Below, one piece after another: positions 6,235-12,778 of a stretch of 12,778 bases of DNA (the stretch's first letter is position 1; each line of letters opens with the position of its first letter). Made by a program: the position numbers and the translations under genes. Location of the stretch: contig CALMJN010000439.1 in assembly GCA_937864385.1 (NCBI GenBank), positions 1 through 12,778 on the forward strand. The letters are read 5' to 3'. The notes under the pieces were generated by a model. The model was given only the letters and a program-made list of their open reading frames with translations. It had not been told where the DNA came from and ran no database searches. Source of the DNA: an uncultured Methanosarcinales archaeon (GTDB lineage: Archaea > Halobacteriota > Methanosarcinia > Methanotrichales > Methanotrichaceae).

Positions 6235-9090
6235 CTAGTCCGACCTTTCCATCCTTTCCAGAACTTTCTTCAGCTCCTCCATCTTCACCGGCTTGCCGAT
6301 GTAATCATCCATTCCCGCCGCCAGGCACTGCTCCCTGTCTCCCTTCATGGCATAGGCGGTCATGGCTATGATCCGGGGCTGGCTGGCCGAGGGCAGCCTG
6401 GTGCGAATGAACCTTGTCGCCTCCAGCCCATCCATCTCCGGCATCTGTATGTCCATGAGTATCACATCATAGGCCTTCTGCTCCAGGCTGCTCAGCACCT
6501 CGCGGCCATTGGCGGCCAGATCCGCTCTGTACCCCAGATGTCTGAGCATGGCCAGTGCCACCTTCTGATTTACGGGATTATCCTCCGCTAAGAGAATGCG
6601 ATAGTCCGAGTATGATTTCTCAGGCTGAGTAGCCGGCAGCTGGCTGGCTGCCGAGCCCTCTTTCTGCCCGAAGATGAGAAGCAATGCCCCTTCCAGCTGC
6701 TCGCCCCGTATCGGCTTGGTCAGAAAGACGCTGACTCTATGGGCAGGAAACCTGGCCTTGTCCCCCAAAAAGCCCACTTCTATCAGCGGCAAAGCCAGAT
6801 TATCCTGCCGGCTCAAGTTCTCTTCCAGGATGCCAGGCTCCTGGATATCGGAATCGGCTATGGCCACATCGAAGCGTCTCTTGTCCAGCTTACTGGCTGC
6901 TTCATAGCCCGTTTCTGCCTCTTCCCAGACCAGGCCAAAGGATCTGAGATGGCCGGCCAGCATCCTGCGGCTGGACTCTCTGCCCGAGACTATCAAAGCC
7001 CTCTTGCCTGTGAGCCCGGAGTAATCCGGGCCATTGGCAGAGGGTTGTTCCTCTGCCGCCACAATATGGGCATCATCAAGCCTGACAGGAATGGTAAAAT
7101 GAAATTGAGAGCCTGCATTGATCTTGCTCTCCGCCCAGATCCGGCCACCCATAAGGCCGACCAGCTTGCTGCTTATAGCCAGTCCCAGGCCGGTCCCGTC
7201 GTACCTCCTGGTCAGAGAGGTATCCACCTGGCTGAAGGGCAGGAAGAGCCGGGACATGCGATCCTCCGGTATGCCTATTCCCGTATCCTTAACCACAAAA
7301 TGATAGGCATTCTCTTTTGAATCGAGACCGACCCAGATTGTGACCTCCCCGGACTCGGTGAATTTGATGGCATTGCTGAGCAGGTTGACCAGAATCTGCC
7401 CCAGCCGCCTGCCGTCGCCCCATATCCTCCCGGGCAGACCATCGGCCAGGACATAGGCCAGTTCCAGGCGTTTCTCCGCCGCCTTGGGAGCAACCTGCTC
7501 CATGGCCGCCTCCAGTGTCTCCTTTATCTCCAGCGGCCCTTCCATAATATCCATCTTCCTGGCTTCTATCTTGGAGTAGTCCAGTATCTCATTGATTATT
7601 GCCAAGAGGGACAGGCCGCTGCTTCTAATGGTCCGGATATAATCCCTCTTGACCGGATCGAGATCGCTCTCTAAAAGCAGATCGGTCATGCCAATCACCG
7701 CATTAAGGGGCGTTCTCATCTCATGGCTGACATTGGCGGTGAACTCGGCTTTGGCCCGGGCCGATGCTTCCGCTGCGTCTTTTGCCTGCATCAGCTCCTT
7801 CTCCATCCTCTTCTGCTCGGTGATATCAATGCAAACGCCGAGAGCGGCATAAACCTCCCCCGATCCATCCAGCAGAGGGTACAGGGAGTACATGGCTGGA
7901 AAGCTCTTCTGGTCCTTTCTGACTAAAGTTCTAAATCCGGAGAGGCGTGTCTCCCGTCCCATTTTAGAAAGGGCTTTGGCCGGCTTGTTCTGATCCTCGG
8001 GAGAGAGGAGAATTGAGGCCGATCTCTTGAGGACCTCCTCCCGCCTGTATCCAAAAATCTTCTCTGCTCCGGGAGAAAACTCCAGAATAAGGGGCTCTGA
8101 GCTTTTGGCCTCGGCGATGATGAAGGCCACATTCTCTGCCGCCTCGAATATGGCCCTGAGATGCAGCTCCCTCTCCTGCAATGCCTTTTCCGCCCTCTTT
8201 CTCTCCGCCAGCTCCTTTTCCAGATCTGATGTCTTCTCCCGGATCATCTGGCTCAAAAAGTCCTGTCGGCTGGCGGCCAGATAATAAAGGATGACCAAAA
8301 GCCCAATGATGATCAGGCCCGCCATCTGAGCTATTCGCAGAGGCACCTGTACCGACCCCGCCCATCCTCTGACGGGCACCGCCGCCAGCTCCCAGTAGCT
8401 GTCGGATAGCAATACTCCTTGGATCACAGGATCGGAGAGGAATACGCTCTCCTCTCCAAAGAAAACATGGCTCCTGCTGTCCCTCAATGCCATATTAAGC
8501 CCGCCGGATGTGGCGTTCAATCCCGATGATTGCAGCATGCTCCTGGCATCTAATGTTATGGATACTATCCCCCAGAAGCTGCCATTGTCCAGAACCGCTC
8601 TCCTGCCCACCATCCCCAGGCCACCCCTTCTCATCTCATGAGGAGGGGTGATGACCACATCTCCAGTCTCTATCGCTTTTTCAACATCAAACCTGAATGA
8701 GGGAGAAAGATCGCGAAAGAGGCTCTGGCCGATCATCCCCTGCGTCGCATTGGGTGGATAGGCATGCTGAAAGATCCCGTTCGGGGCTATGGCCAGATTG
8801 ATGATGCCGCTGTCTTCCGAGTAGATATTTCGGGCAAAGATGGAAAATCTCTGATCCATTAGGCCGGGCGACGATCCAATCTCCGCCTGGACGAAGGCAT
8901 GCAGTCCATCCAGCTTATCCAGGCGCGAGGATATGCTTGTGGCCAGGGATTTGCCGTGCGAAGCGAGATGGTCGGCAACCTCGGCTCTTTCATCAGAAAT
9001 GAGCTGGGACTGATACCATAGGCCCGCCTGCCACCAGATCAGCATTAAAACAAAGGCGATCAGAGCTGTCTGGAACGGGATCTTACTCAT
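6235..9090 (-). CDS. Hybrid sensor histidine kinase: CHASE-PAS-HisKA-HATPase-REC-REC
   Basis: This 951-residue membrane kinase has a first transmembrane helix at about 7-24, an extracytoplasmic CHASE domain at about 40-245 (NLAIAPNGIF, VITPPHEMRRGGLG, GSFWGIVSITLD), and a second helix at about 256-273. A coiled linker (275-310) and a PAS domain (about 311-425, ending ITEQKRME) follow. HisKA carries the phosphoacceptor His456 in NVSHEMRTPLNA. The ATPase domain has the N box around Asn569/Asn573, DTGIGIP at 602-608 and GTGLGLAIS at 632-640. The first receiver (about 697-807) keeps Asp748 and Lys792, but Val-Ser-Gly (701-703) replaces the acidic pair, so it looks degenerate. The second receiver (830-948) is complete with Glu836, Asp837, Asp880, Thr911 and Lys933. 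No response regulator lies next to it, so output partner and ligand are unknown. CHASE domains sense small extracellular molecules. The ATG at 9090-9088 has only a weak upstream purine stretch. Confidence 0.93.
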   Translation of the reverse strand: MSKIPFQTALIAFVLMLIWWQAGLWYQSQLISDERAEVADHLASHGKSLATSISSRLDKLDGLHAFVQAEIGSSPGLMDQRFSIFARNIYSEDSGIINLAIAPNGIFQHAYPPNATQGMIGQSLFRDLSPSFRFDVEKAIETGDVVITPPHEMRRGGLGMVGRRAVLDNGSFWGIVSITLDARSMLQSSGLNATSGGLNMALRDSRSHVFFGEESVFLSDPVIQGVLLSDSYWELAAVPVRGWAGSVQVPLRIAQMAGLIIIGLLVILYYLAASRQDFLSQMIREKTSDLEKELAERKRAEKALQERELHLRAIFEAAENVAFIIAEAKSSEPLILEFSPGAEKIFGYRREEVLKRSASILLSPEDQNKPAKALSKMGRETRLSGFRTLVRKDQKSFPAMYSLYPLLDGSGEVYAALGVCIDITEQKRMEKELMQAKDAAEASARAKAEFTANVSHEMRTPLNAVIGMTDLLLESDLDPVKRDYIRTIRSSGLSLLAIINEILDYSKIEARKMDIMEGPLEIKETLEAAMEQVAPKAAEKRLELAYVLADGLPGRIWGDGRRLGQILVNLLSNAIKFTESGEVTIWVGLDSKENAYHFVVKDTGIGIPEDRMSRLFLPFSQVDTSLTRRYDGTGLGLAISSKLVGLMGGRIWAESKINAGSQFHFTIPVRLDDAHIVAAEEQPSANGPDYSGLTGKRALIVSGRESSRRMLAGHLRSFGLVWEEAETGYEAASKLDKRRFDVAIADSDIQEPGILEENLSRQDNLALPLIEVGFLGDKARFPAHRVSVFLTKPIRGEQLEGALLLIFGQKEGSAASQLPATQPEKSYSDYRILLAEDNPVNQKVALAMLRHLGYRADLAANGREVLSSLEQKAYDVILMDIQMPEMDGLEATRFIRTRLPSASQPRIIAMTAYAMKGDREQCLAAGMDDYIGKPVKMEELKKVLERMERSD

Positions 9091-9210
9091 CCCCGCCTAT
9101 TTAGCCGGGGTTTGATAAACTATTTCCGCTCGAGATTCAATGGCAGGTTAAATGTGGACTGAGGAGCAGGCCTACAGCCGGCTTATAGATGGAATGGATA
9201 CCGGCATATT

Positions 9211-9217
9211 AAAGGAG
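9211..9217 (+). promoter_or_regulatory. Shine-Dalgarno site supporting the acetyltransferase start at 9224
   Basis: AAAGGAG ends 6 bases before the ATG at 9224. The in-frame ATG at 9152 has only a weak CAGG nearby. A TATA-like GCTTATAGAT at 9181-9190 would fit a transcript with a short leader and the later start. Confidence 0.45.
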
Positions 9218-9223
9218 CCTCTG

Positions 9224-9652
9224 ATGGTAAGGAGGCTGCAGCCCAGTGACCTGGAGACGGTACAGGCGATAGATCGGGAGGTTTTAGGAGGATATGATCC
9301 TGCCATATTCAGCGCCTTCTGCCAGTACCACCCTCACACCAGCCTGGTGGCGGAGGTGGGGGGAAGGATAGCCGGCTTTGTGCTGGGATTCAAGCATACT
9401 CCATTCGAGGGCAGAGTCTTCTGGCTGGCAGTTCGTCCCCCCTTTCAAGGCCGGGGCGTGGGCCTGCGGTTGATGCTGGAAGTCTTGCGGGCTTTTCGGC
9501 AGATAGGAGCTCTGAGCGCCACACTGGAGGTGCGGGTCAGCAATAAAAAGGCCCATTGTCTCTATTCCATGCTGGGATTTCGCATGATCGGTGTCTGCCC
9601 CGCTTACTACACCGATGGAGAGGCGGCCATCATCATGAGGCTTCAGCTATAA
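9224..9652 (+). CDS. GNAT-family N-acetyltransferase, RimI-like
   Basis: This cytosolic acetyl-CoA-dependent N-acetyltransferase is related to RimI/ArdA-type enzymes that acetylate protein N-termini. Counting from 9224 it has 142 residues and begins MVRRLQPSDLETVQAID, typical for GNAT starts. The acetyl-CoA motif A is LAVRPPFQGRGVG, with the Q/RxxGxG/A loop at residues 75-80. It is followed by the RimI-like stretch LEVRVSNKKAHCLYSMLGF and a C-terminal YYTDGEAAIIM. Archaeal homologues often modify N-termini broadly, but the substrate is not evident here. The gene is divergent from the sensor kinase and convergent with radB, with only 29 bases to the radB stop and no clear terminator. An upstream in-frame ATG at 9152 would add 24 residues that do not look like the family, so the start is moderately sure. 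Confidence 0.78.
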   Translation: MVRRLQPSDLETVQAIDREVLGGYDPAIFSAFCQYHPHTSLVAEVGGRIAGFVLGFKHTPFEGRVFWLAVRPPFQGRGVGLRLMLEVLRAFRQIGALSATLEVRVSNKKAHCLYSMLGFRMIGVCPAYYTDGEAAIIMRLQL

Positions 9653-9681
9653 TAGATCGATAAAAGGCATGCAACTGCCGG

Positions 9682-10347
9682 TCACTCCAGACCACGGGCA
9701 GTGAGGCGGAAGTCCCCAGTCATGCCCTCCGGCTGGGAGCGATGCTTGACCAGCCTGGCCCGGCGCAGGCCCTCACCCCTCTTCTCCAGGAGCATTATCG
9801 CTTTGCACATGTGCTCAAGACCTTTGCCTCCCAGCGGCCGCAGGGTCTTGCTCTCTATGTCCGTATAAACCTGATTGGTTATAACCACCGGAATCCTGTG
9901 CCTCCGGGCTATCTCTTGCAGCTCGGAGAGCTGCAGGTTTAGGGTGCGGCGGATGGTGCGGCTGTCCTCTGCCTCCAGCAGGACCCGGTAGAGAGAGGTG
10001 GCGGAGTCCAGTATTACCAGTCCCAGATCCCTCCCGGCTATGCGGGAAGACTCGCGAATGGCAATGGCCTGCTGCTCCAGGCTCATGGGCTCGAATACCA
10101 TGATCTTCTTGGCCATCTCCTCTGCCCCGGGACCGGCGATCTGCTTGAACCGTTCACCGGAGAAGCCTTCCGTATCTATGAAGATCACTCTGAGCCCGCG
10201 AGAGACCGCCTGTACCGCAAGCTGCATGGCGATGTTGCTCTTTCCCGTGCCCGACTCCCCATAGATCTGGGTGATTATGCCCGCCTCAAATCCTCCACCT
10301 AATAAGAGATCTATGGCATTACAGCCGCAAGGCAAACAGTCGAGCAT
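9682..10347 (-). CDS. radB: DNA repair and recombination protein RadB
   Basis: RadB is an archaeal RecA/RadA paralogue that assists homologous recombination, probably as a RadA mediator, and lacks the N-terminal HhH domain of RadA. The 221 residues match that core-only size. It has Walker A GESGTGKS (30-37), the strand VIFIDTEGFSGERF, Walker B LVILDSAT with Asp114, and the VVITNQV segment (154-160) before GGKGLEHM. The first residues read MLDCLPCGC, a Cys-rich variant of the usual LPTGC start. The ATG at 10347-10345 has no convincing Shine-Dalgarno site, and a TATATCC-like element lies just upstream (10361-10370), so a leaderless or coupled transcript is possible. It starts 24 bases after the DUF447 gene and is the last gene of the minus-strand cluster. 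Confidence 0.92.
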   Translation of the reverse strand: MLDCLPCGCNAIDLLLGGGFEAGIITQIYGESGTGKSNIAMQLAVQAVSRGLRVIFIDTEGFSGERFKQIAGPGAEEMAKKIMVFEPMSLEQQAIAIRESSRIAGRDLGLVILDSATSLYRVLLEAEDSRTIRRTLNLQLSELQEIARRHRIPVVITNQVYTDIESKTLRPLGGKGLEHMCKAIMLLEKRGEGLRRARLVKHRSQPEGMTGDFRLTARGLE

Positions 10348-10371
10348 GAGATACCAGCCGGATATAATCCC

Positions 10372-10965
10372 TTATCTCATATGAGAGAAGCTGTCCACCC
10401 TATCCATGAGCTGCTCCATGGCCAGCCTCTCTCTGGGACCGCCGCAGCGGTCTATGATCCTCTGCATCTTCATCAGCTCTTCAAAATATGAATCGGTGCG
10501 CAGTGCCAGATACCTGGTGGCGGCCACTGCCGCCTCGATGACCAGGTTCGCCCCCCGGTTGACAGCCCGAAAGTCCTTTCTTATCATCTCTCCCTTGATC
10601 GGCTTTAAATCGGCTATGATGATATCTGAGGCAAAAGCCTGGCACTCAAAGAGCAGCCAGGCCTCGGCATCTTCCAGAATGGGCAGATCCTCTTTGCGGG
10701 TGAAGTATTTGGGCGAGAGATCCTCCAGAGCGGTCTCGGCAAAGATCCAGGCATCGTGGGTGATGTTGGCCACAAACCAGCCTTTGGCCAGCACATTCTC
10801 ATAGGTATGGGTTCCCAGAAAGAGCCGTACATAAAGCCGGTCTTCGCTCCTGATTATGCCTATAGGGGCGGCATTGATCCTGCCCTCTGATTCCGTGGTG
10901 GCAATCACCTCATTTATGCCCTCTAAAATTCCCAGCTCATCAAGAGCCTCATTTCCATAAAGCAT
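10372..10965 (-). CDS. DUF447 family protein (flavin-reductase-like fold)
   Basis: This 197-residue protein matches the DUF447 family of methanogens. It begins MLYGNEALDELGILEGINEV, followed by the hallmark VIATTESEGRINAAPIGI, which resembles the FMN-binding split barrel of flavin reductase-like proteins. VRLFLGTHTYENVLAKGWFVANITHDA and ECQAFASDIIIADLKPIKGEMIRKDFRAVNRGANLVIEAAV follow. No enzyme activity is established as far as I know. From memory, DUF447 genes also occur in the H4MPT/methanofuran gene clusters of methylotrophic bacteria, which suggests a C1-cofactor role. I chose ATG at 10965-10963 because GAGGT lies 8 bases upstream. A TTG two codons earlier (10971) overlaps the CitG-like stop but sits too close to that site. 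It is inferred to be translationally coupled with the gene before it. Confidence 0.85.
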   Translation of the reverse strand: MLYGNEALDELGILEGINEVIATTESEGRINAAPIGIIRSEDRLYVRLFLGTHTYENVLAKGWFVANITHDAWIFAETALEDLSPKYFTRKEDLPILEDAEAWLLFECQAFASDIIIADLKPIKGEMIRKDFRAVNRGANLVIEAAVAATRYLALRTDSYFEELMKMQRIIDRCGGPRERLAMEQLMDRVDSFSHMR

Positions 10966-10967
10966 TT

Positions 10968-11822
10968 TCAAAACCTCAAGCCCCTCAGCAGGGCTATAAA
11001 TAAAGATGCCGCAATCAGATCCGCGGTAGAGCCTGGATTGATGTCCTTTTCTAATAGATCCTTGTCCAGGCGCGAGGCCTGCTCCAGGGTGGGATCCTGC
11101 AGGGCAAGGCCAGCCCGGCGGGAGACCTCCTGGGCCGCCCTTATTCCGAATTTGGCCTGGACCAGGCTGTCGGGTACTTCTGCCAGCGCCTCAAGATAGC
11201 TCCTGACCACACCCTCGTTCAAGCCCTTCTCTTCTATCTTTTGCGCCATCCTATCTGAAAGACCAAAGCAGCGCTGATAGTAGGTGGACCACTCCCGGGC
11301 AATTAGATCGTGGCCGGCAGACAGCTTCATCAGATCCATCAGGCTTTTGCCGCTCTCCTGCAGTCTTTGCTCCCAGTTTCCGTCGCAGAGGGAATAGCTC
11401 TCTACATCCACAACTCTGGCTCTGGCCCTAGAGAAGGCCCGGTAAAAGGCCAGAGCATCCCCGGTGCTGCTCTGATCCAGGACGCTCTTCAGCTCCTCTT
11501 GCAGCTCTCCCCGCCTGCCGGCAGCTATGGCCAGGGGGATCATAAGCACCAGAGAGCCGAAGTGGGTGTTGCTGGACAGACCCCAGCTCTTCCAGGCGGC
11601 CACAGCCTCCAGTATCAGTGGCCCTGGACCGGCTCTGCCCTCTGCCGCATGGAGAAAGACGGGATAGGCGGAGACGGCGCTGGCAAGAAAGTGATGAAAG
11701 CCGATATCGGAGAAATCGTGACAGCGATCCACATTGCCCGGCTTGGGACTGGAGGACAGCTCAAAGAGCATGGCCAGGAGGGCGCACTGCGCCACCCGGT
11801 CAGGATCAGGCTTGCAGTTCAT
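10968..11822 (-). CDS. CitG-like protein (triphosphoribosyl-dephospho-CoA synthase family)
   Basis: The 284-residue protein belongs to the CitG/MdcB family, whose bacterial members make 2'-(5''-triphosphoribosyl)-3'-dephospho-CoA from ATP and dephospho-CoA for citrate or malonate lyases. Conserved segments are SPKPGNVDR at 25-33, SNTHFGSL at 84-91 and the C-terminal NPGSTADLIAASLFIALL starting at 262. Methanogens lack citrate lyase, so the substrate must differ; a ribosyl or nucleotide transfer in cofactor synthesis is a reasonable guess. From memory, similar genes occur with DUF447 in C1-transfer clusters of methylotrophs. The ATG at 11822-11820 begins 3 bases after the stop of the marker 9 gene with no clear Shine-Dalgarno, so reinitiation is likely. 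The stop at 10970-10968 lies immediately upstream of the DUF447 start. Family assignment is secure, function is not. Confidence 0.88.
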   Translation of the reverse strand: MNCKPDPDRVAQCALLAMLFELSSSPKPGNVDRCHDFSDIGFHHFLASAVSAYPVFLHAAEGRAGPGPLILEAVAAWKSWGLSSNTHFGSLVLMIPLAIAAGRRGELQEELKSVLDQSSTGDALAFYRAFSRARARVVDVESYSLCDGNWEQRLQESGKSLMDLMKLSAGHDLIAREWSTYYQRCFGLSDRMAQKIEEKGLNEGVVRSYLEALAEVPDSLVQAKFGIRAAQEVSRRAGLALQDPTLEQASRLDKDLLEKDINPGSTADLIAASLFIALLRGLRF

Positions 11823-11825
11823 GGC

Positions 11826-12778
11826 TCAGGAGGATGGGCGAAGCAGGTCCTCCGCCAGCTTCTTTTTCAGCTCCATATACTCTCTATCCGAGAGGCCTAT
11901 CTTCTGCATGGCCGCTTCCCGCAGGTAGCACATCTTGCTGGCCTTGCAGCACCAGACCAGACTTCCGAAGCAGGTCCCCTCGCCCTTCTCCAGAGGAGTG
12001 CCCCTGGCTAGCGCCAGCTTCTTGGCCACAAACTCCTCTGCGGTCATCCCCGCCTTCTTTAGAGCCCCTAAAACGGCGCAGTGCTTGACCGGCGGGCAGC
12101 AGAAGGCCAGGCCGCGCAGGTCACCCCCGGCGCAGATATGTTTGGGTGCATTGCCCCAGCCGCTGATACAGTCATACTCCTTCATGGCCAAGGAGAGCCA
12201 CTGGGCAAATTCCGGATCTGCTCCCCGCAAGGAGACCACATCCGCTCCCATGGCCATAAGGACCCTGGCATCATCAAATTCGCCGATATCTGCGAGGGCC
12301 ATCACCAACGGACCCCGGCAGTCTTTGGCCTTTTTCACCATCTTAGGACCGGCCCCATTCAGGCCCCTCAGGTCAAGATGGATTATATCCAGCTCGCTCT
12401 CCTGAAGCTTTTCCATCAACTCGTTGGAGAGCTCCTCCGGCCTGATGCGAAGAGACAGGGTGACGCCGCAACGCTTCAGGCGAGGGATAAGCTCCAGCAG
12501 GCGGATGGGATCTCGAATCTTGGACAGCCTCAAATCGAGCAGACAGAGATTGCGGCTGGCCAGCTTGGCTGCCTCCAGCAGAGGCTCATCTCGCGAGCAG
12601 GTGGCGCAAATGCCCATAGCCCTGGTCTTTAGGCCGTCTTTCTCGGCAGCGCTGTAGCTTTCTATGCTCTCCTGCATCTTCTGCAGGGATACATCATCCA
12701 GGTCAAATCCATCCAGCAGTAGAAGTCCTGCCGCAACGCCCGTCTCCGTGTGCTTATGAGAAGAAATAATCGCAACGG
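11826..12778 (-). CDS. Methanogenesis marker protein 9, partial at right edge
   Basis: The stop is at 11828-11826 and the frame stays open through the right edge, giving 316 residues. An internal ATG at 12677 is not the likely start, because the 33 residues before it (with TGVAAGLLLLDGFDLDD) read as part of the same TIM-barrel-like fold. The first 200 residues resemble dihydroorotate dehydrogenase/dihydrouridine synthase-type barrels (LDIIHLDLRGLNG, ALADIGEFDDA, MGADVVSLRG). The last 115 residues are the marker 9 domain: SGWGNAPKHICAGGDLRGLAFCCPPVKHC, then GTCFGSLVWCCKASKMC. Counted from that internal ATG, Cys lie at 182, 193, 194, 200, 236, 243, 244 and 250, suited to binding one or two iron-sulfur clusters. 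Such proteins are nearly universal in methanogens and have no known reaction. It is the most upstream visible gene of the cluster; its promoter is outside the window. Confidence 0.9.
   Translation of the reverse strand, partial: VAIISSHKHTETGVAAGLLLLDGFDLDDVSLQKMQESIESYSAAEKDGLKTRAMGICATCSRDEPLLEAAKLASRNLCLLDLRLSKIRDPIRLLELIPRLKRCGVTLSLRIRPEELSNELMEKLQESELDIIHLDLRGLNGAGPKMVKKAKDCRGPLVMALADIGEFDDARVLMAMGADVVSLRGADPEFAQWLSLAMKEYDCISGWGNAPKHICAGGDLRGLAFCCPPVKHCAVLGALKKAGMTAEEFVAKKLALARGTPLEKGEGTCFGSLVWCCKASKMCYLREAAMQKIGLSDREYMELKKKLAEDLLRPSS

Noticed and set aside
9091..9110. Small inverted repeat CCCCG...CGGGG just upstream of the kinase ATG
   Set aside because: The stem has only 5 pairs with a 10-base loop, so it is too weak to call as a regulatory hairpin or operator.
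10375..10386. Perfect 12-bp palindrome TCTCATATGAGA
   Set aside because: It encodes the last residues of the DUF447 protein (Ser-His-Met-Arg). It has no loop or T-run, and no second copy was seen, so it is probably chance.
11310..12011. Plus-strand open frame of 233 codons opposite the CitG-like and marker 9 genes
   Set aside because: It spans the junction of two well-supported minus-strand genes and has shadow-type composition.

Overview
Most of this window (about base 890 to the right edge) is methanogenic archaeal DNA. It carries four formylmethanofuran dehydrogenase subunits, methenyl-H4MPT cyclohydrolase, RadB and a protein with the methanogenesis marker 9 domain. Gene order A-C-D-B in the dehydrogenase operon matches the fmd operon of Methanosarcina. 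With the many GGAGG-type Shine-Dalgarno sites, moderately high GC and a large CHASE/PAS hybrid kinase, this suggests a Methanosarcinales-type methanogen, possibly Methanothrix-like. The genus call is tentative.

Bases 1 to about 880 look different. On the minus strand they encode the start of an FtsX-like ABC permease and, before it, the tail of a gene with PD40/TolB-type propeller repeats. Both look bacterial. fwdA starts abruptly after this segment without its N-terminal half, so a sequence break lies near 880-912. A chimeric assembly is the simplest explanation.

Layout: (1) 1-882, bacterial-type fragments on minus. (2) 895-4379, plus-strand operon fwdA (5'-truncated)-fwdC-fwdD-fwdB with overlapping or near-adjacent genes, ending in a hairpin/T-run terminator at 4402-4438. 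(3) 4468-6116, minus-strand genes: a small Cys/His protein, mch, and a small membrane-anchored or secreted Cys-rich protein. (4) 6235-9090, a 951-residue CHASE-PAS-histidine kinase-REC-REC protein on minus. (5) 9224-9652, a RimI-like acetyltransferase on plus. (6) 9682-12778, a tightly packed minus-strand cluster in transcription order: methanogenesis marker 9 protein (runs off the right edge), CitG-like protein, DUF447 protein, radB.

Fwd reduces CO2 onto methanofuran (or runs in reverse for oxidation) and Mch acts two steps later on H4MPT, so regions 2 and 3 both serve the C1 branch of methanogenesis. The marker 9/CitG-like/DUF447 cluster has no established function and is the best candidate here for undescribed biology, plausibly making or modifying a C1 cofactor. 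No tRNA, rRNA, CRISPR array or insertion sequence was seen. No gene-free stretch exceeds about 135 bases.
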